A stretch of DNA of 64,000 bases from Neolentinus lepideus HHB14362 ss-1 (lineage: Eukaryota > Basidiomycota > Agaricomycetes > Gloeophyllales > Gloeophyllaceae), in assembly GCA_001632425.1 (NCBI GenBank), contig KV425571.1, positions 25,460 through 89,459 of the forward strand. Direction: 5' to 3'. This document shows positions 44,441 to 56,310 of the stretch, piece after piece. A model generated the notes under the pieces. It made no database searches. It saw nothing but the letters and a program-made list of their open reading frames with translations, and was not told the origin of the DNA. The position numbers were made by a program, and so were the translations under genes. Positions within the stretch are counted from its first letter, which is position 1, and each line of letters opens with the position of its first letter.

Positions 44441-47209
44441 ACGGCTAGACTTGCTCATCGCACCCGTTTCTCAAGACCTATCATCTCTGCCAGTACCACT
44501 AGTACTGGCCCTGCTGGATTCTCGTCAACTCAGTCGAAAGCGATCACTAGAACGCTTACAAGTTCATCAAGCACGCGAAACGAAATGACCGCCAGGCCGA
44601 AACATACAAACAGGCTCGCGAATGAAACTTCTCCATATCTCTTGCAGCACCAGCACAATCCCGTAGACTGTGCGTCCTCAGCTTTCGGCGGAGAGATTAA
44701 CCCATGACGCCCGCGCACAGGGTATCCGTGGGGTCCGGAGGCGTTCGAGAAGGCAAGGAGGGAGGACAAACCCATCTTCTTGTCCGTGGGATACTCGACG
44801 TGTAGGTGGTGCCATGTCATGGAACGGTTCGTCTTCGACCTGCCGTGCTGGATGTTAATTGAACTTTATGGGCGGTCAGAGAGTGCTTCGAGGAGGAGAC
44901 GGTCGCAAAGATTATGAACGAGGTCTGTGTGAATATCAAGGTGGATAGGGAGGTACTTCCGGACATTGACAGGTACTATCTCCATACTCTGTGATCACGC
45001 GTTCGTACTGGAGCATGCGCTGCAGGATTTACATGATGTTCGTGCAAGCAACGACTGGACGCGGTGGCTGGCCCATGTCTGTCTTCCTGACTCCGGACCT
45101 CAAACCCTTCTATGGGGGGACGTACTTCCCTCCCGGTGCCGTGGTCTCTATTCTCGAGCAGATCGATGAAAAGTACGTCTTTCCGCATAGGTCTCAGTAG
45201 ACCGCTGCTTAACTTACTATGCGCAGATGGAACAACGACCGCTCCTCCGTCCTCGAATCAGCTTCGAAGATTCACACCCTTCTTTCCTCTCAAGTCTCGC
45301 TTACGCCCGCGGGGCGTGAATCTCCCGTAGATGTCAAAATGTGCGTCGAGGATGGTCTCAAGGCCTTCCGCCGTCGCCTTGATCGAGTTCATGGAGGCTT
45401 CGGTGGGGCGCCCAAATTCCCGACCACACCGCTCTTCACGTTCCTCCATACAGAAGGCTTTTTGGAGCAAGATGACGGGAGTGATGTAGAGAAGCCCATC
45501 GGGATGGCAGGCTTCACACTTACTGTGAGCCCATCCCTCTTTGCACACTAGACAAAGGCTGACCAGCTCGTAACGCAGAAAATTGCGAGGGGAGGGATAC
45601 ACGACCACGTTGGAAGTGGATTCCATCGTTACGCTGTCGATGCCAAATGGCATGTACCTCATTTCGAGAAGATGTTGTACGATCAGGCGCAGTTGACGCT
45701 TGCTTTTCGTAAGTGAATTTCCTCTGTGTATATCAATATCTTATTCATCACGCGTTTTGATAGTCCGACAATACACCATCACCTCCGACCCGCTCTATCT
45801 TAATACCGTATTCGACATCCTTGAATACACGACGCGCGACCTCTATTCCAGCACCTACAAAGCCTTCTACGCCGCAGAAGATGCTGAGTCCCTCCCTACA
45901 CTGACGTCAACCAAGAAAGAAGAGGGCGCATTCTGGGTGTGGACCGCCGCCGAGATCGACAAGATCCTAGGAGAACAGCGCGCCTCTGACATCTTCAAGT
46001 TCCACTTCTCTGTTAAGGACAACGGGAACGTTGACCCATCACACGACCCGCACAACGAGCTGAAGGGCAAGAACGTGTTGATGGAGAGGGGAAGCGTGGA
46101 AGACACACATAGGGAGTGTGTGATCGACCACCCGGGGTTGACGCTTGGCGAGGTGGAAGAGATACTGAACGAAGGAAAGAGGAAGCTGCAGGAGGTGAGG
46201 GAGAGGGAGAGGCCGAGGCCGCACAGGGATGAGAAGATTGTGGCGGCATGGAATGGGATGATGGGGAAGGCGTTGGCGTGGGTAGCAAGAATTGTTGGGG
46301 AGCGAGGGGCTGATGAAGAAAAGGCGAAACTGTGGTACGACATGGCAGAAGATTTGGTGACATTCTTTGAACAGGAGATGGTGTTGCCAGATGGGAGGCT
46401 GAGGCGGATATATGGGTCTGATGTCGAAGGGTACGTGGTCATTGTACTTGTTTGACGTGTTGTTGCAGATCCTTCGGATTCATAGCGTTGCCGACGACTA
46501 TGCTCATGTCGTATCGTTTCTACTCGCCATGTATCAAGTACAGTTTGAGCCGAAGTACCTGCAAATGGCGGTGCACTTGCAGGCGAAACAAGACGAGCTG
46601 TTTTGGGATAGCGGAGGGGGTGGATACTTCACGAGCTCAACTACAGGGATGGATGGAGGGTCGAAGATTATGCGCTTGAAGGACGGTGAGTGTTTTGTTA
46701 CATCCCTATTTATGTATACTAATTCAGCCCTCACGTCTGAAGATCAAGATGGCGCGGAACCATCGGCAAATAGCACGTCCTTGCACAACCTCATTACCCT
46801 GGATGCGATCATGCATTCCACCTCTCCCGAACTGCTCGGCCTAACCAGTGTGCCAACCGATTCTGCATTCACGGATCAGTATGACAAGAAGGCCGCGAAG
46901 CTGTTATCCAACTTCTCACCGATGCTCGAGGAGCACCCAACGGCTGTACCCGACTTACTTTCTAGTGCGCTTCTTAGGCAAAAGGGTGTCAAGACTATTA
47001 TATTCTCTGGATCGAGCAACAATGACGAGTTTGTGAAGGGGGTACGAGGTGGGAGATGGTGTCCAGATGTCGTGTATGTTAAAGAAATCGGTGGTCAAGG
47101 GGAAGAGGTGACAGGTCGGGTCTGCTATGCGGGGACATGCGGATTGAAGCAACCTACTGCGGACGATGTGAAGAAAGAATTGAATGTGGCGAGAGAGCAT
47201 ACAGTATAA
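44405..47209 (+). CDS. DUF255 / thioredoxin-fold protein (SPATA20/YyaL-like), probably mitochondrial
   Basis: Nine exons (44405-44669, 44721-44826, 44880-44972, 45026-45172, 45227-45524, 45579-45708, 45764-46430, 46486-46685, 46743-47209) join in phase to give 790 residues. The first 35 residues ([20 protein letters not shown]...) are Arg-rich without acidic residues, as in mitochondrial presequences. Then come [40 protein letters not shown] and [20 protein letters not shown], a thioredoxin-like domain with a CxxC pair. [41 protein letters not shown] and [20 protein letters not shown] follow. The second half is an (alpha/alpha)6-type barrel ([26 protein letters not shown]). The biochemical role of this conserved family is not established. 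No catalytic defect is visible. Confidence 0.93.
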
Positions 47210-47379
47210 AAGTATGTACCACTGTAGTTGTAACACGTATTACTTATATGAAGACTTACACACACAGAATATGGCGCTGAAAGATATCACAGATCCTCCA
47301 CGCTATCGTGCCGAGGCCTGCCATTTGACAGCATCTGCCCGCGAGCAAGGGAACCATATCACTGAAGATCTCGGAATAT

Positions 47380-47647
47380 CTTGCCAGCATTTCGCAATAA
47401 ACGTGGAGCATTGTCGATTGTGCCTGCAGTACCACCTTTTCTGAGAACAAAGTATTTTCACGTGGCGGACTCAAAAGCGTGTGCTTCAAGTTCGCAGATT
47501 TCCGACTACTCGCTGTCAGTCACGACGTACGCGACCATCTTCTTCACATGTTGAAATAAATCGGAGGACGATACGATTGGGCGCGTCGGTGTTGATTACC
47601 CAAAGGGCAATCGCGTGCCGTAGTAAATACATCGATTAAATATATAT
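47380..47647 (+). promoter_or_regulatory. Upstream region of F-box paralogue 2, with TATA
   Basis: Part of this (47440-47550) matches the blocks upstream of paralogues 1 and 3 (TGAGAACAAAGT, CACGTG, GGACTCAAA, TTCGCAGATTTCCGAC). cattgtcgattgt at 47410-47422 also occurs upstream of paralogue 1 near 1417-1430. An AT-rich TAAATATATAT at 47637-47647 lies about 100 bp before the ATG. A promoter role is inferred. Confidence 0.5.
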
Positions 47648-47747
47648 GAACGTATATGAACGACGCATAAATTATTACCCTCAATGGTCGCCCCCGGCAG
47701 CCACATATTCCGCGAGCATTACGAGTTCGTCTCATAATTCCAACACC

Positions 47748-49549
47748 ATGTATCGAATTGCCTTAAAGTCACTTTCACTATTCGCGCCTATGACACTGGT
47801 TACTCTCCCACCGGAAATCCTCGACATACTCGCTTGTAACTTGGACTGTCGCAAGGACCTACTATCACTCGCTCTTTCATGCCGGTATCTGTACTCAATT
47901 GTGTCACATTTGCATCTGCAATACCATGAAATACGCTGTCGACTAAATATGTCCGCCCTCTGGACCCGGCTCGCGCATCCTGAAGATGGCCACGCTGGTC
48001 TTATCCGCTCCTTGACTATCTTGCCCAACAACCTCTGTGATATTGATTCTGTTATGGAAGACAGCTTGCCCCTGAAGGAACGCCTACCGGAGGAGTATCA
48101 GGAATACACACCACTGGAGGATGACCAATCAGCTGTGATTGAATCGGTAACGGAATGGGAAGAGCAGCTCAACATGGCCTTGAAACGCATGAAGAATTTG
48201 CGCCAGTTCCGATGGTTTCGTGACCCTCCCGTAGTGGAGAGTGAAGACGAGAGTGAAGACGATCTCTGGAGTACTCTCAATGCTCTGGGAACCATTCGCG
48301 ATCTTTCTATCCTTGACCTTTGCCGAAGCTCTGGTCTCGGACCATACACCGCCACGTGGGACTCGGTATGTCTCATCTTCGTGCAGGAGAATGACTCCTG
48401 CTTACACGCAGTGTCTGTAGTTCTTATCCTTCCGAGGGTTATCGTCCTTGGATTTGAAGACAGATGCATATGATATTGACTATGAGATGCCGGACGCCAC
48501 CGCTCTCCTCGGAATGCTTATCAACAACTGTCCTGATCTAGAGGTGAGCGATCCTTGCAATCATCAGCGTACACTATGGCTCATTATGCCCGTCAGCGTC
48601 TGTGTTTATTTCTAGTGTTATACACCGACAATGACAGCGCTGACGCCGACATGCTTTTGCGCCACGAGGGATGGCCGAATTTACGTATTCTCCGCTTAGC
48701 CGGCTTCAGCTGCACGGCCTCCGCATTGTCCTTCTTTTTCGCGAGTCACGCCTCGTTGGAGGACATTTGTCTCCCACATATGATGCCAGGGCGTAAGTGG
48801 GCGGAGGTCACTCTCCCTGATGGTGCTCTTCCAAACCTGCGTAAGCTTGAATGTTGGAGCCATACTGCCGCGGCAATGCTAAAAAGTCCTGGAGCTCTGA
48901 CGAAGCTCCGGGAGCTCCGCGGGATAGACTTGTATGACAAAGTGAATTTGCGCACGTACTTCGACTGGGACGATGAATGGTGGGCAGAACACCAGGATGA
49001 AGATCATGATGATGAGACGGCGGTGGTCTCTCCATGGAGGGTGCAGCTCCTGGAGGGTATCAGGAACCGTCCTTCAATCACGTCGCTATTGTTGGAGATT
49101 GAAGACCTAGAAATTACAAAATCGGACTTGTTGGAGCTTGCTGCCGTGGCACCGCAGATAACACACTTGGTTTTTCAGCCGGCCTCCTATGCGGTCAGTA
49201 ATTACAATCTGCACCGTCACGTAAACCGGAAACTAATTGATCCACAATCGCCTAGTTGGAAGTGGAGGAGTGGTTAGACACATTCTCCCATTTCCCCCAC
49301 CTGAGGCATCTCATTTGGCTCAGTCGTTTCTTCTCTAACCACTCAGATTCCGCCTTGGACCAGGACAGAAGTAGACTCCGTAGATTTGTAGACGGCTGTC
49401 CGGCTCTGCAAGTCATCGGTGATCCGTGGCATATGGCAGTCATCATCGAGAGAGGGAAGAGTGGCGAGATTAAATGGGTAAAGAGAAGGGAAGGAAACAC
49501 TACCAAGCCTGTATTACTCTACTCCGACGAGACCATGTACACAGCTTAG
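47748..49549 (+). CDS. F-box/LRR-like protein, paralogue 2 (intact)
   Basis: Four exons (47748-48365, 48421-48543, 48597-49193, 49256-49549) give 543 residues. The F-box is LPPEILDILACNLDCRKDLL / SLALSCRYLYSIVSHLHLQYHEIR. It is followed by LWTRLAHPEDGHAGLIRSLTIL, LKRMKNLRQFRWFRDPP, FLSFRGLSSLDL, LRHEGWPNLRILRLAGFS-like repeats, LPNLRKLECWSH and SPWRVQLLEGIRNRPSITSL. The C-terminal domain is EEWLDTFSHFPHLRHLIW, ending YSDETMYTA. The ATG at 47748 is the first after the TATA and has an A at -3. The ATG at 47790 matches the start of paralogue 3 and would give 529 residues. It is likely an SCF receptor. This is the intact reference for paralogues 1 and 3, which have damaged 3' ends. Confidence 0.82.
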
Positions 49550-49924
49550 GTATATGAGTGCCGTGCCTTCCTCCCAGGACCTCGTTCACTCCAAACGTGC
49601 TAGCAATCGGCGTGATCCCTTAGTGTTGGGACTTGAATACTTTCTATAATCATCAATAATTATTACTGTCATCAATTGAATCTTCAACTACTTGATCTGT
49701 CGTCTGAGCTATTGCACGTCATCGTGACCTGCATCTGACGGACCTCCAGTCACTCATCTGGTGCACCTGCACGCAATTCGTACTCAGCGTGCAGTGTCAT
49801 ACACAACCCGAGGTCATCGGTACCACGATGTACACCATGAATTCAAACTGCCCGCAAGCATAAAGTCGTGAAGTATACCATAGTGATCGAGTCCAATGAT
49901 TAATGACTCGTTGACCATATGCAT
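49550..49924. other. Intergenic, no gene seen
   Basis: This is the 3' flank of paralogue 2. A short stretch of direct small repeats of the catcaatt type occurs near 49640-49680. No gene is supported. Confidence 0.45.
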
Positions 49925-50175
49925 GACCTTGCCTTCAAAGCAGGTCTTTCAATCTTTGGTTCGATCTGCATATGTGCAACAATCTGATAAAACTATCTAG
50001 GACGTTAATATACTACCTATGTGTGCTGTATAACATAGCTTCAGTCGAAAGCAGGCGCATTTAAATTAAATAAGCGTTTGAGAACAAAGTTCACGTGATG
50101 GACTCAAAGCCTGTGCTTCGCAGATTTCCGACCACTCGTATTCAATAATGTCATCGCGACCATCTTCTCCATAAC
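49925..50175 (+). promoter_or_regulatory. Conserved upstream block of F-box paralogue 3
   Basis: This block matches 1645-1915 over about 250 bp, with the strongest identity at 50084-50140 around CACGTGATGGACTCAAAGCC. The clear homology shows that paralogues 1 and 3 were duplicated with their promoters. Confidence 0.55.
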
Positions 50176-50208
50176 CGAATTGCCTTGAAGTCACCCACGT
50201 TTGCGCCT

Positions 50209-51734
50209 ATGGCGCTGGTTACTCTCCCACCGGAAATCCTCGACGTACTCGCTTGTAACTTGAGCTGTCGCGAGGACCTACTATCACTCGCTCTCTCATG
50301 CAGGTATCTGTACTCGGTCGTGTCACCTTCGCATCTGCAATACTGTGATATACGCTGTCGAATAAATATGTCCGCTCTCTGGACTCGGCTTGCGCATCCT
50401 GAAGATGGTCACGCTGGTCTTGTCCGCTCCTTGACTATCTTGCCCAACAACCTCTGGGATATTGATTCTGTTCTGAGTGACAGCGTCCTCGTGGAGGAAC
50501 GGCTACCGGAGGAGTACCAGGAGTACGAACCACTGGATGACGACCGATCAGCCGTGATTGGATCGGTAACGGGATGGGAGGAGCAGCTCAACATAGCCTT
50601 GAAGCGCATGAAGAATTTGCGCCAGTTCCGATGGTTTCGTGATCCTCCCATAGTGGAAGGCGAAGGTGATCTCTGGAGTACTCTCGATGCTCTGGGAATC
50701 ATTCGCGATCTTTATATCCTTGACCTTTGTCGAAACCCTGGTCTCGGGCCACACATCGCCAAGTCAAGCTCGGTATACCTCCTCTTCGTGCCGAGGAATG
50801 ACTCTTACTTACACGCGGTGTCTGCAGTTCTTATCCTTCAGAGGATTATCTTCCTTGGATTTGCGGACAGATGCATATGATCTTGAATTTGACACCCCGG
50901 ACGCCACCGCTCTCCTCGAAATGCTTGTCAACAACTGTCCTGATCTAGAGGTGAGCGATCCTTGTAACCGTTAGCGTGTGCCTCGACTCATTATGCCCAT
51001 CAGTGCCTGCGTCTGCATCTGGTGTTATACACCCACATCGACACCGCTTCCGCTGACACACTTTTGTGCCACGAGGGATGGCCGAATCTACGTATTCTCC
51101 ACTTAGAGGGCTTCAATTGCACCGCCTCCACATTATCCCCCTTTTTTGCCAGCCACGCCTCGTTGGAGGACATTTGTCTCCCACGTATGATGCCAGGTCG
51201 CATGTGGGTGGAGGTCACTCTTCCTGATGGAGCTCTTCCCAACCTGCGTAAGCTTGAATGTCGGAGCCATACTGCCGCGGCAATGCTAAAAAACCCCAGA
51301 GCTCTGACGAAGCTCCAATCGCTCCGCGGAATAGATTTGCATGCCGAAGTGAATTTGCAGACGTACTTCGGTTGGGACGATGAATGGTGGGAAGAACATG
51401 AGGATGACGATCCTGATGACGAGACGACAGTGGTTTCTCCATGGAAGGAGCAGCTCCTAGATGGCATTAGGAATCATTCTTCAATCACGTCGATAAGGCT
51501 CGAGACTGAAGACATAGACACTACAAAATCACACTTATTGGAGCTTGCTGTCGTGGCACCGCAGATAACACATTTGGCGTTTCCGTCTGTCTCCTATGCG
51601 GTCAGTAATTACGATCTGAACCGTCCCGTACATCGCAAACTAATAGATCTACCACAACCTAGCTGGAAGCAGTGGAGGAGTGGTTAGACACATTCTCCCA
51701 TTTCCCCCACCTGGACGTATGGACGTCATCTTGA
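50209..51734 (+). CDS. F-box/LRR-like protein, paralogue 3 (C-terminus lost)
   Basis: Four exons (50209-50772, 50828-50950, 51004-51600, 51663-51734) give 451 residues. The first three exons match paralogue 2 codon for codon in length: F-box LPPEILDVLACNLSCREDLL, then LWTRLAHPEDGHAGLVRSLTIL, FLSFRGLSSLDL, and SPWKEQLLDGIRNHSSITSI. The last exon begins normally (EEWLDTFSHFPHL), but after about 51712 the sequence is unrelated and stops at DVWTSS. Paralogue 2 continues for about 75 more residues. A deletion or rearrangement removed the C-terminal half of the last exon. The F-box and repeats remain, so the protein could still act, possibly as a dominant or altered receptor. Confidence 0.72.
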
Positions 51735-52444
51735 GCTCTACAATCTAACACTCCCCCGACCTTCAATCGCTCATCTGCACTTGCACTTGACGATATATAA
51801 CCGATGATCGTCTCGGAAGTAACTTCTTTTCGCACTTGTCGGCCAGCGATGAAAGGTCTGGGGCTATTCTGAGGTCTATACCCCGATTCAGAGAATATAG
51901 CAGCGTTCAAAATGCGACGGTTATGCTTTCGTGCATGCATTCGGCAAGATAGTGAACTTGTCCTCCAGATTTGGCCCACTGCGTATATCCTTCCAGTGTC
52001 CACTTGCGCGGAAACAATAGGGGGAAGATAGGTCATGGGAAAAGATGTACAGGTACCCCACCGAATCGACTGGTGTCCCCCCAAAACAACGTTGAGCGTG
52101 GTAAGATATCAACAGAGCGAATGACGGGCAGATGCCCGGATATCTGCGGCTGCTTTCCTGAGAAGTCCTGCAGACAGACCGGGCATGAGAAGCGGCGGGC
52201 ACGAGACAGCTACGTCGATCGCAACCTGCCAGTCACAAAGCGGTATACGACATGCACAGTAGGCGAGGATCGAGAGGTCGTACAAGTTTGGCAACAAGAA
52301 ATGGTCAAAATGGGAGTAAACATCCAACCACTGCAAGATTACGCATGTCAGTGCGGCCATCTGATATCGTATGAAGTAATAGACACAAAGGCGTAATAGG
52401 TTGCAAATGCCAAGGTAGGTTTCCTCAGCCTGGCTAGCGGTTGC
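51735..52444. other. Intergenic, no gene seen
   Basis: The sequence after the breakpoint in paralogue 3. The fragment gaggatcgagaggtcgta near 52264 recalls caggatcgagaggtgg at 938 and 6327 in the flanks of the other F-box copies, so it belongs to the same diverged flank family. Confidence 0.35.
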
Positions 52445-52657
52445 GCACGCAGGGACGGTACACCTGTACGAAGCGCCATGGACATCATCGATCTGACTGC
52501 GCCCGTGCTACAAGACGTAGTACCAGATCCGCAAAAAAATTGGGAGCCGGAGAAAGTACTACACCTTGTCAAGACCAGTGAGAACGCTGAACAGTACCGA
52601 GTGGCATTCTACGAGGAGTGGTCCACCCGTCTTTGCGTGCGGAGGAGTCGCCACTGA
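52445..52657 (+). other. Open frame with chromodomain-like end
   Basis: A frame without ATG reads ARRDGTPVRSAMDIIDLTAP, then VLQDVVPDPQKNWEPEKVLH, LVKTSENAEQYRVAFYEEWS and TRLCVRRSRH before TGA. The part WEPEKVL...EQYRVAFYEEW resembles a chromodomain start (WEVEKIL...YLVKWKGW). IIDLT resembles a SUMO-interaction motif. Chromodomains of this kind often end retrotransposon integrases. The related relic at 6640-6765 is broken. It is a possible transposon or gene fragment; function not assigned. Confidence 0.3.
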
Positions 52658-52931
52658 AGACACAATAGAATAGAGTAGATAGTGTCGACGCTTTTCGAGA
52701 CGCTTGTCCACACGAGTACCGATACAACAAGTTAAACAAGGTCAGAGCATTAATGCAGAGCCCGGTGACCCAAGTAAATACCCGCGTCCTGCGCGGTCGA
52801 GATATTAGGGTATATGTTGAAGCTGTTCCTCCCTCTAGATACCTGAAGCACAAATGAAAAATCTAGTCTTGCGCGGTTCCCTACAAGTGTCTCGTTCGGT
52901 ACCGCTATTCCGGAAGCCACGAAACACGCAC

Positions 52932-53639
52932 CCTCGGCGTCGGGACGAGCATCTTGCGCAACATCGCACCGTCCTTCTCACCTGTGTACGTGCTCGTGCG
53001 GATCTTGAGACTCTTCAGGCCTCTGATCCTCAAGAACTGCACCAAACGTCAGGGTTCCTCCTGTGAAACAGACTAGCAATGACTCACTGAGTCGGTCCGT
53101 ACAATTGACCTCGCGGTAGCCGTAACCTCCTCTCTGACCGCGACGCTCTCCACGGACTGGTCGAGCACATGCAGTCGTTCCACAGTACCCAGCCTATTGA
53201 GAGTATCCCACAGGTCACCTGGGCCTTCACGGCACGGCTGTGGAACGCGCAGCCACCGGAACTGCGTGAGGCTGGTCATCCTCCGCAGCGCACAGATCAG
53301 CATCTCCTCGGCTTCTCCGTCATTCGTCCCGCCCGCACACAGAAACCCGGGAGGAACGCGCTCGTCCAGGGGAAAGTCGGCCGCATAGGCTTTGTCGAGG
53401 TCGGCCGGGTTGTCCGGCAGGATCGTCAGGGATTGGACGCGGGCTGCGCTCAGGTCGTCTTGTCTGGCGAGCCATGTCCAGAGTCTGGCATTGGAGAGCT
53501 TGGTGCGGATTGTGCGGGAGTGCGCGTGTCGCGGGACTAGGTCGGCAAAGGCGCGCGAGGTGAGTGCGAGTGCTGGGAGAGAGGAGGCGGGGACGTAGGT
53601 GAGAATGGCGTCAAGAAGCTCAGGCGCAAGGGAGGACAT
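52932..53639 (-). pseudogene. Truncated F-box gene, copy I
   Basis: Minus-strand exon 1 (53639-53088) encodes an F-box-like start APELLDAILTYVPASSLPAL / ALTSRAFADLVPRHAHSRTI. It continues with the family segments LWTWLARQDDLSAARVQSLTIL, LRRMTSLTQFRWLRVPQP and LWDTLNRLGTVERLHVLDQS. Exon 2 (53036-52932) gives FLRIRGLKSLKIRTSTYTG. The LRR-like third exon and the C-terminal exon, which should follow below 52932, are absent. The two exons present are open and spliced in phase, so this is a 5' fragment that might be expressed but lacks more than half of the family protein. It is the most diverged member in the window. Confidence 0.65.
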
Positions 53640-54449
53640 GAGGGAGACAGACGAGGCAGACGAGGCAGACGAGGCGGGGAGGAGGTTCGATGCGTAGAGG
53701 TGAGAAGGATGTTTAAAGGGGTTATATAGGACATGATATGGTACCGCCGGGTACACGTCGAGTGCGGACTGCCATCGCATGGACCAATGAATCGGTGAAA
53801 CGCTATAGCACCCTATCATTGGCAATAATAGGGTGCGATAGGGTTTTACCGTCGGGGTCGGTGCTAGTCCTGAATTTACAAGGCGCCTGGATATAACAGG
53901 AGTCATGATTCCTATGGAGAGTGTTCTGGACGATATCGGGAGTTCATGATAAAGGGCAAAGGTATGGAGAACGTCGAGGACAACAGCGAGCCAAGAGACA
54001 AGCGTCTCGGGGAGTGCCGGACCTTTTTAAATTTCTTTTCCTGTCCTCCAGTATCGACTGTCCGCTCATTCCACATTCTGAGCATGTTACTGCGCTGCTC
54101 CAGTGTTGCCACTAATAATCTGATCTACTCGCATCCAATATATCATGAACAAGCATATTTGTTCAATTTGGGCCATTGATCACCGGGCAGTACACTAACT
54201 TCAGCCTATACATAATACTGTACTATATGGTAGGCAACATAGGCCAGTAAGCCGATTGCTGCAAGTCTAAACAACAGACTACGCTCAAAGGTACTACGGT
54301 CTGAAGCCTGTGGAATACAAATAGAATGTTGATACACACGGGTGGCACAAGGTAGGCATCGAACGCAGCACCGAAGTTAATACCCAAGCACAGACTACAA
54401 AATATCAAGACTCCCCCGTCTTCCTCGCACCGTCGGTCACCAACATGAC
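53640..54449. other. Intergenic, no gene seen
   Basis: It includes a short inverted repeat around ctatagcaccctat / ataGGGTGCGATAG near 53802-53840. No gene is supported. Confidence 0.45.
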
Positions 54450-55567
54450 TTACATAAAACATTTGACATGGAAACAGAAGGGCAGCTTTGCCCACAGAGT
54501 CTCACGGAGCCGCTCCATCATATCCGATGCACGCCATCGGCACTGTGGACATGCGCTTGGGCTCATATTCTTGTCAACGGTCTCGCAGAGCATAGATAAT
54601 GGATCAAAACGAGTGGTTTTGCGGTCCATACTCCTTTGTGTCTTGTCCACAAAGGAAGAAATCAAGTCCTTGGGGCACGAGGGACATATTGATGAGGATG
54701 AGGCATCAAGTAGTTCGTCCAACAACCGCCGGACCTCCCCGCGTATCGACTCTTTGCCCATCATTAGTCTGAAGTGGTCAGCCGAGGATAGATCCTGCCA
54801 GCTCGCCGTTCGCCCTCCGCGCTCGAGATATCCATCGGCCGCGATGTCGTGAAATATGGCATCTCCAGCTTCTTCGTAATTAATCGTTATGTATGTCCCT
54901 CTGACAAACACAAGTGGCAGGCGCGAGAGATGATAGAAGGCGGCAGGCAATATGGTGGGGACATTGCATTCGTGGGCCAGATTGATGGCGGAAACAGGTT
55001 CGGGGAGGATGTCATCGACACAGTAGGCCATCCGGAGTCGGATCTGCGAAGTTTGCCATCTTTGTGATATCTCCAACTCTAGATCATCCCACGCGTTGAG
55101 AGTTGTGGGCCAGTCACCTTCCATACGTGAGATGATCTGCTTCCGAAAATCTTTGATGTCGTACTTGTTGCACATTGTTAGGACAGGTTCGACCATCTTC
55201 ACCGTTTCAGCGCTCATCTTCTCGAAGTTAAGATTGCTGCCTCGTAAGTCATAGTAAGAGCACTGGCGAAAATGTGGCTTCTAAGATAGCACACTTACTT
55301 TTCATGATAAACGACTTTAAGGAGGCTCTCCAAATCCTCTGCTGCGTCCGGCATCTGGACCAGTGGGACACCATCGTACACCTCATTTGCTCCATTCGTG
55401 GGTAACCTCAACATATCCGCAAATACAGTGGATATTCTTGCGAGTATGGACTGGTGAACACGGAAGAGAATGACGGTGCCCGACGCGTTCGGGGTAGACA
55501 GAACAATGTTGCCATCATGCATGTACAGAGAATCATGCCTCCGGATATCGGTTTGTACTTCAGACAT
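54450..55567 (-). CDS. BTB/POZ domain protein
   Basis: Two exons on the minus strand (55567-55299, 55236-54450) give 351 residues. Residues about 10-90 form the BTB fold: RRHDSLYMHDGNIVLSTPNA, then VILFRVHQSILARISTVFAD, MLRLPTNGANEVYDGVPLVQMPD and LESLLKVVYHEK. After the intron come the typical MVEPVLTMCNKYDIKDFRKQ and a helical C-terminal part including CVDDILPEPVSAINLAHEC and LPAAFYHLSRLPLVF. It ends with a Cys pair (CPQCRW). Proteins of this layout are a large expanded family in Agaricomycetes. BTB domains dimerise and can bind Cul3 ubiquitin ligases, but a role here is inference. A possible extra 3' exon after 54450 (GTAAGT donor overlapping the stop) cannot be excluded. Confidence 0.85.
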
Positions 55568-56310
55568 GGGTTTCAGAGTTAACAAAGCAAGGATGTGCTG
55601 GTGGTTGGCGTCGATCCGTGAATATTCCGGCAATGGCCTGCAGCTGGCTGCAAAATGAGAAGAAAAGAAGCCGGCGTTATGGAAATCCTGCACAAAGCAC
55701 TATATACGTGCATCCTCAAGGCCTCAGGCCTGAGGATCAGCAGCAGCCGGTTCACCACAGCATTCTACTGGCTCGAGTGGGCCTGTCAAGGCAGACCCGG
55801 TGAAGATGTCTACGACATTTCCCGACGTCCGTCGAAGTCTTGGAAATCTGTTAGCAGAGAACTGCTAAACGTTGGGAAAGGAGATGTTGCGCGCTGAATT
55901 CTGCCACAAAACCCTTTGTGGCTGCGATGGCCATGACAGAGAACAGCCTAGACCATATACACACGATCTTCGCAGATCTAGAATGCTTGGAATGTATCGC
56001 GATGCAAACTATAGTATCCCTAAGTTACGCGAGGCTATCTGGTTATGTTTTTCATCGTGGGGTATTATCACGTTTCACGCATGGACAGGCCAAGGCGTTC
56101 GAACGTTTCGACGACGATGTTGATGGCATATATTTGCCATACGGCTGCGTCGTGATCTGCAAATCGAAGCTCGCTCTACCCGTCCATGCTCAAGTTTGCA
56201 CTTCAACTTTGCGGCAGCTATCGATCTGGGTGATAAACATTATCCATATACTACATCTTCCTCGATCAAACCGTAATCATACAAGAATACTCTTTCGATT
56301 TCGCGTCCGC
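55568..56310. other. Intergenic, no gene seen
   Basis: A plus-strand frame of 175 codons at 55918-56445 overlaps the end of the NmrA-like gene and lacks any family feature, so it is not called. A small inverted repeat (aggcctcaggcctga) is at 55719-55733. Confidence 0.45.

Noticed and set aside
48804..49035. Minus-strand frames opposite the F-box exons (several of 60-160 codons)
   Set aside because: They recur opposite every F-box copy as antisense shadows and contain stops in at least one paralogue each.
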